DNA of 32,501 nt from a virus. This document shows positions 11,971-20,839 of this stretch, piece by piece. The DNA lies in the IMG/VR virus record IMGVR_UViG_3300044707_000046, positions 1 through 32,501 of that record. One strand, 5' to 3'. The notes below the pieces were generated by a model that worked only from the letters and a program-made list of their open reading frames with translations, was not told the origin of the DNA and made no database searches. Every line of letters begins with the position of its first letter. Positions within the stretch are counted from its first letter, which is position 1. The translations under genes and the position numbers were made by a program.

Positions 11971-13575
11971 TTACTGCTCTTTCAGTTGTTCAGATTGATA
12001 AAGCAAATTCAGAATGGCCGGATAGTTTGCTTCTGGAATCATTTGACCAGCACCAAGCAGACCTCGAGTCAATTGACCAGTGCCAAACGCTGCTTCACCA
12101 ACAATTCTTGGAGATGAAATCGCCGCACCAGTGGCAGCAGCAGGAATGCCACCGAGAGAATATAGACCAATGCCACCAATAGGAGCAGTTGCCCTCTGGA
12201 TACCTCTTGGAGTCATTTCACCAAGAGCTTGTCCAGCAAGTGCTGGCAACATCTGCTGACCACCCTGCTGCTCAAGCTGGCGAGCCAAATTCAACCTGTT
12301 GCCGTAGTTCGTCGCAGCATTGTTCCGCATCAGCGATTGCAGTTTACGCATCGCAGTATCAGCAGATGCTTTGTCACCCAACGATAATGCTCGTTCAATT
12401 TCTCTAATTTGGTCTGTTGCCTCAGTATATGCTTGCATAGTCTTAGCATATGTCGGGGCTTGCTTGACGATCTCCGACTTTACGGAGTTGTAGACATTTT
12501 TGACAACCATGTCTGCTTGGGTTCTAGGCTGAACTTTCTCAACCACCTGTCCGATACTTTGCTTTAGAGCATCCAAGCCTTCAGCAGTATGAAAGTCAGC
12601 AGGGTTCTGAGCTTTCCAGTCATCGACCATCGTCTTGATTTCGTTCAATCGATCAACAGCTTCCTGGTTTTTTACTTTGCCCTTAAACATTACCTTGTCG
12701 AATGCATTTTGCAGAGCGTTATCAATTCCGCTAAACGACAACACAGTTTTGTCGCCCTGTATGTTGGCAATGTTTGCTCGATACATCGCACCACGATCTG
12801 CGCGAAACTGCTCTAGGTTCTGTTTTGCAATACCAAGAACATCAGTCATTGGTACTTGACTACGCAAATTCTCAGTGAATTGCTGCGCCCTAGCACCACC
12901 CTCTCGACCGGCTTGAAAAGCCTGTTCAACAGCCTCCCTGCCAGCACCAGTTGTCATGCCAAGAATGTTAGGAACAGCAGAACCAGCGACTCTTAATCCA
13001 GTACCAGCAGCCTTGGCAGTTAGCGACAAAGGGTCAACATAGCTTGCAGCAGTTGATAGAGCGCCAGATACCGCCGGAACCCTACCAGCAGCCATAGCGC
13101 CACCAGTCAACACCGTAGATACGTCTGCCATAAAAGACGCTGGATCTGTTGCAATCACTTTTTTAACAGCATCAACAGACCCATACCGATCAGCATACAT
13201 TTGTGCCACACGGCTTGCGGCTTCTCTAGCTGCGCGATCCTCTCCGATGGCCTGAACCAACCTCTCCGGCAAAATGTTTTGCAACGTACCAGCAGCAACA
13301 TCTAAAACAGCTTTGCCAGTTTGCACTGGACTCATCACCGCAGAAGCAATATCACCAACCATCTTGCCAACAGATCGAGGCAGAGCAGCGACACCACGCA
13401 GCGCAACTTCTCCAAGCCCCATTTCTGCGTAAGACACACGGCTTACATCAACAACTTCTCGATTGGAAAAATCTTTTGATGCTCTCTGCATAACCTGTTC
13501 ACGAGTTACAGACTCAGGAACATTCTCATACAGATGCGTTGATCCGTCTGTGAAGGTAACAGTAATGTCTGCCAT
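11971..13575 (-). CDS. Large internal virion (ejection) protein, 534 aa
   Basis: The start ATG 13575 has GGTGG upstream; the frame reaches 13584. The N-terminus is a small beta domain (ITVTFTDGSTHLYENVPESV then TREQVMQRA), followed by Ala/Val-rich helices with membrane-like stretches (residues 150-215). A long helical middle follows (MYRANIANIQGD... ALQNAFDKV), and the end is Gly/Pro/Ala rich. This mixture, in the row of helical low-complexity proteins that follows the head-tail genes, is typical of podovirus internal or ejection proteins that leave the head with DNA. No transglycosylase motif was found. The function is inferred from position and composition. Confidence 0.68.
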   Translation of the reverse strand: MADITVTFTDGSTHLYENVPESVTREQVMQRASKDFSNREVVDVSRVSYAEMGLGEVALRGVAALPRSVGKMVGDIASAVMSPVQTGKAVLDVAAGTLQNILPERLVQAIGEDRAAREAASRVAQMYADRYGSVDAVKKVIATDPASFMADVSTVLTGGAMAAGRVPAVSGALSTAASYVDPLSLTAKAAGTGLRVAGSAVPNILGMTTGAGREAVEQAFQAGREGGARAQQFTENLRSQVPMTDVLGIAKQNLEQFRADRGAMYRANIANIQGDKTVLSFSGIDNALQNAFDKVMFKGKVKNQEAVDRLNEIKTMVDDWKAQNPADFHTAEGLDALKQSIGQVVEKVQPRTQADMVVKNVYNSVKSEIVKQAPTYAKTMQAYTEATDQIREIERALSLGDKASADTAMRKLQSLMRNNAATNYGNRLNLARQLEQQGGQQMLPALAGQALGEMTPRGIQRATAPIGGIGLYSLGGIPAAATGAAISSPRIVGEAAFGTGQLTRGLLGAGQMIPEANYPAILNLLYQSEQLKEQ

Positions 13576-13577
13576 GA

Positions 13578-14915
13578 TTACCACCGACTCCTTCCAGACG
13601 GAGCCTGAGAAGGTTTAGGAATCTCATAATCAGTTGTAAACGCATCAGCATATGGCCGAGCTTCTTCAGGCAAAATCTTGCGAAGTGCATCAACCTGACG
13701 CCTATGCGAACCAATCGTGAACTGAGAGGTTTTTTCCAGCGCATTCAGCAACGTCTTAACCTCGCCAGAAGTAAACTGCGCAAGGTTGCCACCGGCAGCA
13801 CGAGCAATCAATGAACGCTCATTCTCAGTAATAGCACCCTGTCCTCGCATCGCTTCAGCAGCCTGAAGCTCAAGCCTTGCAAGACCCTGCATGGCTTCTG
13901 ATGTACGGTTCAACAACTCTTGCGTATTACGTCCAGTAACACCAAGAGAGCTTGCCAGTCGCGCAACAACAGTCGCTTGACCACTCAACGGGCCAGAGAA
14001 AACACCTTCTTCGATCAATGGTTTAAGGCCGGCAGTCGTTCGCAAGGTTTGTGCAGCAGCGTCGGCAGCAGTCTGAGTTGCATTTACTCGCTCAATCTGC
14101 GACTTGAGCAACAAACTAGCTGCACCCTCTCCAACCTTAACATCAACAGATGGTCGTCCAGCAGCAGCAACAGCCATCCTCTGGTCTTGTATCAATTGTG
14201 GAATCTGGGCCAACTGTTCTGGATTCAACTTTGTCGGGTCAGCAGTGCCAAAAGTTGACAACGCAATCGTTGCAGCTTCACCAGTAAACTGTGTTGGCTT
14301 TTCAGGTTTTGGCGCAACAACTTGTCTAGGAGCGCCTCCAGAAACGTCATACAACGCACCACCAACCTCACGAAACTCTGGTTTTGGAGCTTGCCCAAGC
14401 TCTACACGAGTCTTAAGAGCAGCCATCAAGTCTTTCTGTGCAGCAGGAGGAAGCAGCGCAAATACTTGATTAAGTGCTTGCTGATTCAACACAGGTCGAT
14501 TTAGCGTCCCTGCCTCGGCAGACTGGATCAGCGCAGCCAACGGATCAGCAGCCTGTGCGCCAGTAGTTAGTGCTTGCTGACGCTCAGTCGTCATCAACTG
14601 CGGCATGATGCCTTGCAAGGCTCGTTGCTGCTGCTGCAACCTCTGCTGTTCAGCCAGCTTCAGCGCCATCTGCTGACCTTGGATCTGCTCTGACAGCGCA
14701 CCTCGATATGCCTGTTGGCCAGCCTGGAGTCCAGCACCGATAGCCTGACCGATGTTGGTTCTCTGTCTACTAGGCCCACCGGCTTGCAACAGACCAGCAG
14801 CCAGACCTAGCAGACCCTGCTGTCGAGCCTGTTGAAGTGCGATCTGCGACTCATCTCCGAGCAACCCAGAGACATACTGAGGTTGCGGAAACAGTCGATC
14901 AAGGATTCCATCCAT
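13578..14915 (-). CDS. Gln/Ala-rich internal virion protein, 445 aa
   Basis: Tandem ATG codons at 14918 and 14915 follow GAGGTGA; the second has the better spacing. The N-terminal 110 residues are strongly helical and Gln-rich (LAEQQRLQQQQRALQGIM), after a phage-typical GLLGLAAGLLQAGGPSRQ. The middle is Ala/Pro/Lys rich, and the rest is a long helical domain (LARLELQAAEAMRGQGAITE, ENERSLIARAAGGNLAQFTS). The protein lies between two similar genes and is probably part of the internal core or DNA-ejection apparatus. No enzymatic motif was seen. It ends 2 bases before the next start. Confidence 0.68.
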   Translation of the reverse strand: MDGILDRLFPQPQYVSGLLGDESQIALQQARQQGLLGLAAGLLQAGGPSRQRTNIGQAIGAGLQAGQQAYRGALSEQIQGQQMALKLAEQQRLQQQQRALQGIMPQLMTTERQQALTTGAQAADPLAALIQSAEAGTLNRPVLNQQALNQVFALLPPAAQKDLMAALKTRVELGQAPKPEFREVGGALYDVSGGAPRQVVAPKPEKPTQFTGEAATIALSTFGTADPTKLNPEQLAQIPQLIQDQRMAVAAAGRPSVDVKVGEGAASLLLKSQIERVNATQTAADAAAQTLRTTAGLKPLIEEGVFSGPLSGQATVVARLASSLGVTGRNTQELLNRTSEAMQGLARLELQAAEAMRGQGAITENERSLIARAAGGNLAQFTSGEVKTLLNALEKTSQFTIGSHRRQVDALRKILPEEARPYADAFTTDYEIPKPSQAPSGRSRW

Positions 14916-14923
14916 CATTCACC

Positions 14924-15466
14924 TCACAGCAGAGACAGTCTGCGCGATTCAATCGGCTCAAGATCTCGCAGGAATGGCACAGGTGGCAACCCAAACCTGC
15001 TTTGCATGGTCATCATCCTGCGATCCATCGGGATAGTGTCGAACATTCCAGCATCGATAGCGCGGATCTGATCGAGTGTGATCGGAACCTGCTGACCAGG
15101 ACGCAGCGGCATAGCCTGTGCCACAGGAGCTTTAGGTTGCATTGCTCCAGCCAACTGAGCGCCAGCCATAAGGCTTGCAGGAGTCGTTGCCTTGGTCATG
15201 AACCCTGCTAGGGGTGACGCAGGAGCAGCAGCCAGTTGCGTTTCTAGCGCCATACCAGGGATGAAAGTTCCTCCAGCAGCAGCACCAGTTCCGGCAGCAC
15301 CTGCGGCTCCAGCACCAGCAGCAGAACCACCCATGAGAGCAGGAGCAACAGAACCACCACCGAAACCGAGAGTCGCTCCAATGAGCGCACCCTTGATCGG
15401 ATCTTTCTTATTAGTGGCAGCACCTGCGACAGCCCCAATAGCGGCAAGAGTTACGGGATCAGCCAT
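14924..15466 (-). CDS. Ala/Gly-rich virion protein, 180 aa
   Basis: The ATG at 15466 is preceded by GAGGTG at good spacing. The first 90 residues are Ala/Gly rich and hydrophobic (LAAIGAVAGAATNKKDPIKG; ALMGGSAAGAGAAGAAGTGA). This composition is seen in phage ejection proteins that enter membranes. The C-terminal part is polar with MDRRMMTMQSRFGLPPVPF. It stands between two larger candidate internal virion proteins. Its role is inferred from composition and neighbours. Confidence 0.65.
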   Translation of the reverse strand: MADPVTLAAIGAVAGAATNKKDPIKGALIGATLGFGGGSVAPALMGGSAAGAGAAGAAGTGAAAGGTFIPGMALETQLAAAPASPLAGFMTKATTPASLMAGAQLAGAMQPKAPVAQAMPLRPGQQVPITLDQIRAIDAGMFDTIPMDRRMMTMQSRFGLPPVPFLRDLEPIESRRLSLL

Positions 15467-15474
15467 GTTTCACC

Positions 15475-16356
15475 TCATGCCGTAGTGTTAGAAGGACTCG
15501 GTTGATTGAATGCAGACACCAGCGCAGCACCACCAAGCAAACTAGCAGCAGGGTTAGTGTAGGAAGGTGCAGCTTGTTGAGCACCAGCAGGGAAACCACC
15601 GAGAAACGCGCTGTACTGCTGAAGTGCCCTGAACGGAGCTTCCTGCTGAAAGTTGTATCGATTGATAGCGTCTTGCAATGCTTGCCGCTGATACTGTTCC
15701 TGCAACTGACCAGCTTGCATCAACCGCTGCGCTCCAAGGTAATCCTGTTCAGCAAGACCAGGAGCAAGCTGCGCTGCCTGAAGCATTGCTTGCTGTTGAG
15801 CCTGTTGTGCCTGGGTTTGCAGTTGACGCTCAAGACCGTAGGTCTGGAATCCTAGACGCTCACCCAAACCGGACAATCCGGATGCCAGAGCTTCCGCTGC
15901 ACCTGCTTGCATCTGCCCCATTGCAGCCGAACCGTATCGTCCTGCGCGAGAGGCTTGCGAGGTGATATTGCCTATCTGCTGCTGGAACTGTTGTTCCAAC
16001 GGTCTTGCCAGGGATGCAAACGTGCCTTGCAGGAACGGGTTATATCCGAGCATTGACCCGCTTGCAGTAGCTGCCAATGGACTCTGACCGGCAGCAAGTT
16101 GCTGGACGGTCTGTTGCGCCTGGGAGACTAGCGGAGATCCTGCCTGTGCGCGTTCAGCAGCAGACTGGATCGCTTGAGTCGTAAAGTCAGAAGGCCCGAC
16201 AAACGTTTGACCAGGAAAAAACTGCGGGACAAACGCACCAGGGATCTGCCCTGTCTGGAACAGACTCTGAGCGCCCTGTAGACCCTGCTCGACAAACGGA
16301 ACAAGTCTAGGATCAATCCTAGTTTCGGTTACTTCCGGTCTGCTTCTGGAACCCAT
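15475..16356 (-). CDS. Gln/Ala-rich internal virion protein, 293 aa
   Basis: The ATG at 16356 has AGAGGTG before it. The N-terminus is MGSRSRPEVTETRIDPRLVP, then comes a long Gln/Ala helix region (QTQAQQAQQQAMLQAAQLAP; LEQQFQQQIGNITSQASRAG). The end is Pro/Ser/Thr rich. Proteins with 'FTTQAIQSAAERA' and 'LGYNPFLQGTF'-like segments occur in many uncultured podovirus-type genomes beside the internal proteins. It probably belongs to the ejection core. Its first 38 bases overlap the end of the GNAT-like gene in another frame. Confidence 0.66.
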   Translation of the reverse strand: MGSRSRPEVTETRIDPRLVPFVEQGLQGAQSLFQTGQIPGAFVPQFFPGQTFVGPSDFTTQAIQSAAERAQAGSPLVSQAQQTVQQLAAGQSPLAATASGSMLGYNPFLQGTFASLARPLEQQFQQQIGNITSQASRAGRYGSAAMGQMQAGAAEALASGLSGLGERLGFQTYGLERQLQTQAQQAQQQAMLQAAQLAPGLAEQDYLGAQRLMQAGQLQEQYQRQALQDAINRYNFQQEAPFRALQQYSAFLGGFPAGAQQAAPSYTNPAASLLGGAALVSAFNQPSPSNTTA

Positions 16357-16753
16357 GTTTCACCTCTGCAATCCATTTGACAGGCTGAAATCCGTATCTG
16401 CCTGCTATCTTCGCCCACCCAGGACGATTGCTGTCGAATGAGATTTTACGCGCTCCACCCGCTAGCGCAATCTCATGGGCATGACGGAAACCATCTCCCA
16501 TCAGAAACTTGCCCCATCCAGCCCAAATGTGCAGAGTGTCACCCATCGGCTGCAAAACTCCAAACCCGACAGGATTTCCGTCCTCTACCATCAACCAGAG
16601 CATTGACCGTCCTTCAAAACAGTCAACGTAAATGTCCTCCGGTATCCACTGATCCCTGCTTGCCCTCTTGACCTCCAGCAGTCCTGGCCGTACAAATTCC
16701 CACACTTCCCGCAACTTCTGCGGCTCCACAAACACTCTAACCGAGGACGACAT
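16319..16753 (-). CDS. GNAT-like acetyltransferase, 144 aa
   Basis: The body shows the GNAT order: an N-terminal strand-helix with VFVEPQKLREVWEFVRPGLL, a strand pair SMLWLMVEDGNPVGFGVLQP (about residues 50-69), THHIW-like DTLHIWAGW, then a helix and ISFDSNRPGWAKIAGRYGFQ near the end, where the R-x-G-W... and 'GF' elements close the fold. GNATs use acetyl-CoA on amines, but the pyrophosphate loop (Q/R-x-x-G-x-G/A) is not clear here. Similar proteins lie among structural genes in other podoviruses. The start ATG 16753 overlaps the jelly-roll gene by 17 bases. Substrate unknown. Confidence 0.65.
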   Translation of the reverse strand: MSSSVRVFVEPQKLREVWEFVRPGLLEVKRASRDQWIPEDIYVDCFEGRSMLWLMVEDGNPVGFGVLQPMGDTLHIWAGWGKFLMGDGFRHAHEIALAGGARKISFDSNRPGWAKIAGRYGFQPVKWIAEVKHGFQKQTGSNRN

Positions 16754-17516
16754 ATCGATACGTCTTATCCGCAGTCGAGTTGGCAAAGTGATTAACTGTG
16801 CATTCGCCTTGCAACTGATTGGATGCGTAAATGTCAGACGAAGATGACTCGTCTACCTTGTTGATCGTGACGATTGCGCTTGGTGTTGTCGGTCGAGTCG
16901 GATTCGTTTGCGCTGCAAGCTGTTCTAGACTTACATCCGTCGAAGTAGTAGACCACATCAACTGAACATAATCACCTGCTGCCATTTCCAAGTAAAAATT
17001 TAGAGCAGCAATCAAATGCCCATCCGTACCACCATGAGAATTAGGCACTGAAAACTTACTGTTTGATCCAGCAATATCCGTACCGTTTTTCCTGAACCAA
17101 ACGTCTACATCTTGGATCGCCACATTAGTGTTGGCAAACTGGAACGAAAACTGAATGTTGTACACACCAGCAGATCGGACAGTAATCTGAGAACTGCTGA
17201 CAATGGCAACACCAACAGCGTAATCCGTCGTGTTGAGCGTAACAGCATAGGCAGCAGTGGTGCTGGCAGCGGTCTGGTCTGTGGTGTCCTGAAATGCCCC
17301 GTATGGGACTGCATCTGCTATGGCAGCAGCAGAGTAGGGGACGAACAGAATAATGCTGTCAGGGCTAATCCTAGCGTCGTACAGGGTCGTTGTCGTAGCG
17401 TTCCCGGTTGCCAGAGTCACCAACCCAACAGAGTTGACTTTGCCATCCAGAACTCGATTGACAACTTCAGCAACCTCTCGCTGACTACCACCCTGCTGAG
17501 GCAACCTGCGAAACAT
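16737..17516 (-). CDS. Virion protein with C1q/TNF-like jelly roll, 259 aa
   Basis: The N-terminus is MFRRLPQQGGSQREVAEVVN, followed by ISPDSIILFVPYSAAAIADA. The C-terminal 160 residues have the strand pattern of a C1q/TNF-like trimer: AGVYNIQFSFQFAN, then VDVWFRKNGTDIAGSNSKFS and FYLEMAAGDYVQLMWSTTS. Such domains are used in phage fibres and head decorations for trimerisation and binding. The ATG at 17516 shares a base with the stop of the stabilisation protein. It may be a tail needle or accessory fibre. The fold match was made by eye. Confidence 0.7.
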   Translation of the reverse strand: MFRRLPQQGGSQREVAEVVNRVLDGKVNSVGLVTLATGNATTTTLYDARISPDSIILFVPYSAAAIADAVPYGAFQDTTDQTAASTTAAYAVTLNTTDYAVGVAIVSSSQITVRSAGVYNIQFSFQFANTNVAIQDVDVWFRKNGTDIAGSNSKFSVPNSHGGTDGHLIAALNFYLEMAAGDYVQLMWSTTSTDVSLEQLAAQTNPTRPTTPSAIVTINKVDESSSSDIYASNQLQGECTVNHFANSTADKTYRYVVLG

Positions 17517-18937
17517 CAGCGCCCACCAACAGGAACGATGTCCACATCCACACCAACAGCAGTATCGTAGTTCCCTGTCGGGGTGATACTTAGCCGATGG
17601 TAGTTTCCCCTGGATCTGAGACTCACCCGGTTCTCGCTATCAGCAGCAACCGCTGTGGAGTAGCTTATAGCCCCATCCAAGCGCTTCCTGCTTGCGACTG
17701 ATACCGTGGCACTACCGTTGTCGATCTGTGGCCTAGCGAGCCGTATAAGCGTTTCCTGGCCCTCTACGGTGATGTCACCTGTGTTGATCGTTCCAGTGAG
17801 ATCAGTTCCAGCAAAGGTCACAATCCTGGCCCCGGATACACCACCCAGGATCAGTTTGCCACCAGTCCACAGACGCGAGTCCAGAGAGGCTGGCAGCGCA
17901 TCAATACTCGCAGAGATGTTGTCCAACTGTTCCAGAGTTGTGGACGCAGTCGCAATGCTGGAAATGTAGTCAGCACCAGAGTCACCGTGTGACCAACGAT
18001 CTGTAGACCAGTTATAGATCAGGAGCTTCTGGACGTTGAAGATGTCCCGGAAGCACCACAGCACCAGTTTATTGACCGGATCGACAGCAGCACTCATCTT
18101 CGTGAACTGAGATGGATCTGCGTTAGCGTAGAACCACCTATCAACCCGCTCTGCACCGATAGGCTTGACCTGCTGACCATCGGTCATGAAGAACCCGTCA
18201 TCGCTCAGGAAGAACGTCATCGGGCCATACTGAGTGATAGATCGAGACTCGTAGCAACCTACGTTTCGAGCAATGTTGTCGAACTGAAAGAACAATGGAG
18301 CGCCGATGTAGGTCATGCGATACAGACCACGCTCCATCAGCACTACACCGAACTCACCACCAGTTATGCCACGGATCTCGCCACCATCAGGGATGTCCTG
18401 CGTGTCGGATTGGCTGGCAGCACCAGGAGTCCAGTCTGTCTCATCGTTAATGTCAGACCAAAACACCCTGTTAGGGTAGGTTGAGGTCTTGCCAGCAACA
18501 ACAAAGTCCCGCACAACAGTCACGAACGATGCTGTAGGAGCAGCAGCGGCAAGGTCAGCAAACCTTGTGCTGGATGCCATGTTCCAGGCTTGCAGTTTGT
18601 CCACACCGTTGGATGCGATCACCTGAGAGCCAAACTGAGTGAACTGCCAGTAATCGGTTGAGGAATAAACTGTAGGAGTCCTGGAGACATCATCCAGATC
18701 AGCATCAGCAGGATCGAACTTGAAAATTTTGGTAGCGCCAGCAGCAAACAGAGTGGTAGCGCCAGCCCATCGACCAGGGAACACCGTCAGCAGATTTTGG
18801 CTTGCAGCATCAGACAGGTTTGCAGTCCCGTTGAGAGACGCATACCCGGATGCTGTAGGGTAGATGTTCTTAGCCTCGGTCAGGTTCCCAGAAACCCCTG
18901 GCCGATCTGGTGTCCACTGACCGAATGCAATCCTCAT
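17516..18937 (-). CDS. P22 gp10-like DNA stabilisation / tail hub protein, 473 aa
   Basis: The start MRIAFGQWTPDRPGVSGNLT and AKNIYPTASGYASLNG are the hallmark of podovirus 'stabilisation' proteins (P22 gp10 and tail-tube B-like beta-propellers), where a list of values enters with 'A.NV.P...GY'. Further matching segments are VFWSDINDETDWTPG, FGVVLMERGLYRMTYIG and FFLSDDGFFMTDGQQVKPIG, then FYANADPSQFTKM and WCFRDIFNVQKLLIYNWSTD. The protein closes the portal-adaptor channel and holds DNA after packaging. Its gene follows the adaptor after the fibre cluster. The assignment is good; the exact family name may vary. Confidence 0.82.
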   Translation of the reverse strand: MRIAFGQWTPDRPGVSGNLTEAKNIYPTASGYASLNGTANLSDAASQNLLTVFPGRWAGATTLFAAGATKIFKFDPADADLDDVSRTPTVYSSTDYWQFTQFGSQVIASNGVDKLQAWNMASSTRFADLAAAAPTASFVTVVRDFVVAGKTSTYPNRVFWSDINDETDWTPGAASQSDTQDIPDGGEIRGITGGEFGVVLMERGLYRMTYIGAPLFFQFDNIARNVGCYESRSITQYGPMTFFLSDDGFFMTDGQQVKPIGAERVDRWFYANADPSQFTKMSAAVDPVNKLVLWCFRDIFNVQKLLIYNWSTDRWSHGDSGADYISSIATASTTLEQLDNISASIDALPASLDSRLWTGGKLILGGVSGARIVTFAGTDLTGTINTGDITVEGQETLIRLARPQIDNGSATVSVASRKRLDGAISYSTAVAADSENRVSLRSRGNYHRLSITPTGNYDTAVGVDVDIVPVGGR

Positions 18938-19077
18938 TCTTTCTGTTCCGTCTGCTGCTGAATCTGCTCACGCAGTTTTTGCCAGATCGCAACAGACACT
19001 TCCAGCGGCAGTTTGCCCAGCCCCATCGCAATGATGTTGGCTTCTTCAACCGTGATTTTGATCGTGAACTCTTGCAT
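18934..19077 (-). CDS. Small conserved phage protein, 47 aa
   Basis: The ATG at 19077 shares a base with the stop of the upstream ORF (TAATG), and its TGA overlaps the next ATG by 4 bases. The product, MQEFTIKITVEEANIIAMGL followed by GKLPLEVSVAIWQKLREQ, is of a small family found beside fibre genes: 'FTI.I...EAN.I...LGKLP...V..L...L..Q'. One strand and two helices are predicted. Its role is not known; the coupling suggests it is made with the fibre proteins. Confidence 0.75.
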   Translation of the reverse strand: MQEFTIKITVEEANIIAMGLGKLPLEVSVAIWQKLREQIQQQTEQKE

Positions 19078-19367
19078 TACCAGGGCACTCCAGTTGCACT
19101 CACCGGGTTCTTCTGCGCTTCGATCTGTGCAGCGACAGCAGCCTCAGTTGCGTCTTTGTCTACGCCAGAAGTCCAGATCCAGCCCAGCACTTCTTCTTGC
19201 GTCAGGTCAGCATAGGGAATCACCGGCTGACCATCGGGCCATGAGCAGGTGGAGTAGACGCGACCAGAATAGTCACCGTCTTGTGCGGAGCAAGACCAAT
19301 GGGCTGTGGTTACAAATCCGTCAGAGGTGCGGCGGTCAAACTGGGAGATTGTCCAAGTGGTGGTCAT
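19077..19367 (-). CDS. DUF7936-like phage protein, 96 aa
   Basis: This small beta protein has MTTTWTISQFDRRTSDGFVT, AHWSCSAQDGDYSGRVYSTC and then YADLTQEEVLGWIWTSGVDK followed by ATEAAVAAQIEAQKNPVSAT. The last part ('DK...E..l..qIe..knPv...G.PW') is a typical end for a widespread tail-fibre-associated phage family (DUF7936-like). The ATG at 19367 has GAGGAC upstream, at the end of the long fibre gene. It may be a fibre assembly or capping protein; no function has been shown. Confidence 0.75.
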   Translation of the reverse strand: MTTTWTISQFDRRTSDGFVTTAHWSCSAQDGDYSGRVYSTCSWPDGQPVIPYADLTQEEVLGWIWTSGVDKDATEAAVAAQIEAQKNPVSATGVPW

Positions 19368-19370
19368 GAT

Positions 19371-20837
19371 TTAGTCCTCGATAAACTCGTGAACAGCGTC
19401 AAGACCGAAATGGTCGTTGACGAATTTCAGCAGACGCTCGACATCGATCTTCAAAACCTTGCCGGTCGGGGTGTGCTTGGAATGGAAGATCCACTCATTA
19501 GTGGTCTGATCGTGCGGAGACAGCAGGGTTGAGTTACCCGCAGCATCCATAACCCGCGCTTCGCCAGACGCTGAGTAAAACGACACGCCGTTGGTGAGTG
19601 TTCCGACAGGAGCTGTTCCGTTAAACAGCACCAGTTGATTTGTCCCTTCAGTCGTAGCACGGTCTGCGCTGCCTCCGATCTTAAAATTCCCCCCGCTGGT
19701 GATACGGGCGCGTTCGGTGGACGATTGAAGGAAGCGCAGCGAGTCATTAGCACCTCGCACAATCCATTCTTCGTTACCGCTTGACAAAAGTGACAGGCTT
19801 GCAGTACGGGCAGTGTTTGACCCAGTACCGCCGCCGCGAACTCGGATTGCCCCCGCGACATCCGCATAAGCGGTCAACTGGAAGCCGCTGTCCGGCGAAC
19901 TCGTCCCAATACCCAAATTCCCACTCGCATCCAGCGTCATGGCTTGGGTGAACGTAATAGCGTTACCTGCGGTGCCGGAGGGGGCGTTGAACCAAGCGTG
20001 AGCGCCTTGCCACTGTCGATACTGCGTAGCGTTGTCAGTTACGATGTATTTGAAATTCCCAAGGGAGTCGTAAAAACTGTTGGAGCCAACATACGCCTGA
20101 TTGTTGTTAAGACCCCAGAAAGTGGCGGCAGTGCTGATTTGCATTGCTTTGGTTGCACTATTCCAAGCACTCGGAGTCACCCCCAAGCCGAGGTTGCCGG
20201 AGGAGTCGATGGTGGCTTTAACCGCAGAGTTTGTCCAAAACTGAAGCGCATGGTTAGTCAGTGTGCCAATAACACCAGCAGAATCAACAGAACGCGCTTG
20301 GATAAAAATGTTGACTGTCCCGTCTTTGATCTGCGCGTATGTTCCACTTCCTCCTTGAACAACCAATTTACTATCAGGCGAACTCGTCCCAATCCCCAGA
20401 CCTGTGGAGGTCAGGCGCATTTGTTCGGTTGAACCAAAAGCCCAATACAGTGAACCAGACAAATAGCCAAAGCGCCCAGACGAATTGACTGTATCCCCCA
20501 TGCGAATTTCAACATCACGCCCAGATGCTTGTGACTCAAGGTTTAGCGCTACGTTTGAGCCGACTGTGGTTCCAGTCAGGGGGGTAGAAATATCAACCAA
20601 ATATCCGGCACTTGAAATGCCTACGCCGAGCCCTGTTCCGTTGTACGTCAGCGCACTCCCCGTAGTCAGGACTTTGGAGCCGTTGAGGTACGGCACACCA
20701 TTAGCAGTGCCAGCCGACAGCGTGAGCGCAGCTGAGAACGCAATGTCCCGAGGGACGACATAGGTGTCGCCAGACTGTGCCGCTTGGATCTGCGGGACTG
20801 CTGTGTTCAGTAACAAAACCTCAAATGCTGGTGGCAT
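19371..20837 (-). CDS. Long tail fibre with GIGTSSP repeats, 488 aa
   Basis: The start ATG 20837 has AGGAG seven bases upstream; a TTG at 20843 is also in frame. The N-terminus carries LLNTAVPQIQAAQSGDTYVV, and the shaft has repeated LGIGTSSPDS units (about residues 147 and 314) and related NLGLGVTPSAWNSATKAMQI units. These repeats occur in phage fibres and spikes that end in a beta-helical or chaperone-type part. The C-terminus is helical (VERLLKFVNDHFGLDAVHEF) rather than a full S74 chaperone peptidase. It likely binds the host surface. Gene order with the HNH gene upstream is unusual. Confidence 0.8.
   Translation of the reverse strand: MPPAFEVLLLNTAVPQIQAAQSGDTYVVPRDIAFSAALTLSAGTANGVPYLNGSKVLTTGSALTYNGTGLGVGISSAGYLVDISTPLTGTTVGSNVALNLESQASGRDVEIRMGDTVNSSGRFGYLSGSLYWAFGSTEQMRLTSTGLGIGTSSPDSKLVVQGGSGTYAQIKDGTVNIFIQARSVDSAGVIGTLTNHALQFWTNSAVKATIDSSGNLGLGVTPSAWNSATKAMQISTAATFWGLNNNQAYVGSNSFYDSLGNFKYIVTDNATQYRQWQGAHAWFNAPSGTAGNAITFTQAMTLDASGNLGIGTSSPDSGFQLTAYADVAGAIRVRGGGTGSNTARTASLSLLSSGNEEWIVRGANDSLRFLQSSTERARITSGGNFKIGGSADRATTEGTNQLVLFNGTAPVGTLTNGVSFYSASGEARVMDAAGNSTLLSPHDQTTNEWIFHSKHTPTGKVLKIDVERLLKFVNDHFGLDAVHEFIED
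19894..20393 (-). repeat. Direct repeat inside the long fibre gene
   Basis: A 17-base block GGCGAACTCGTCCCAAT occurs at 19894-19910 and 20377-20393 (plus-strand notation), encoding the I-G-T-S-S-P unit of the fibre shaft. Related but diverged units lie between them. Such repeats can shift fibre length by recombination. Confidence 0.75.
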
Positions 20838-20839
20838 GG

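Noticed and set aside
15192-15485. Plus-strand 97-residue Ala/Pro frame
   Set aside because: It is the complement of the Ala/Gly-rich virion gene; composition is a by-product of GC-rich repeats.
10847-20837. Diversity-generating retroelement feeding the fibre genes
   Set aside because: No reverse transcriptase and no template/variable repeat pair with adenine-specific changes was seen.
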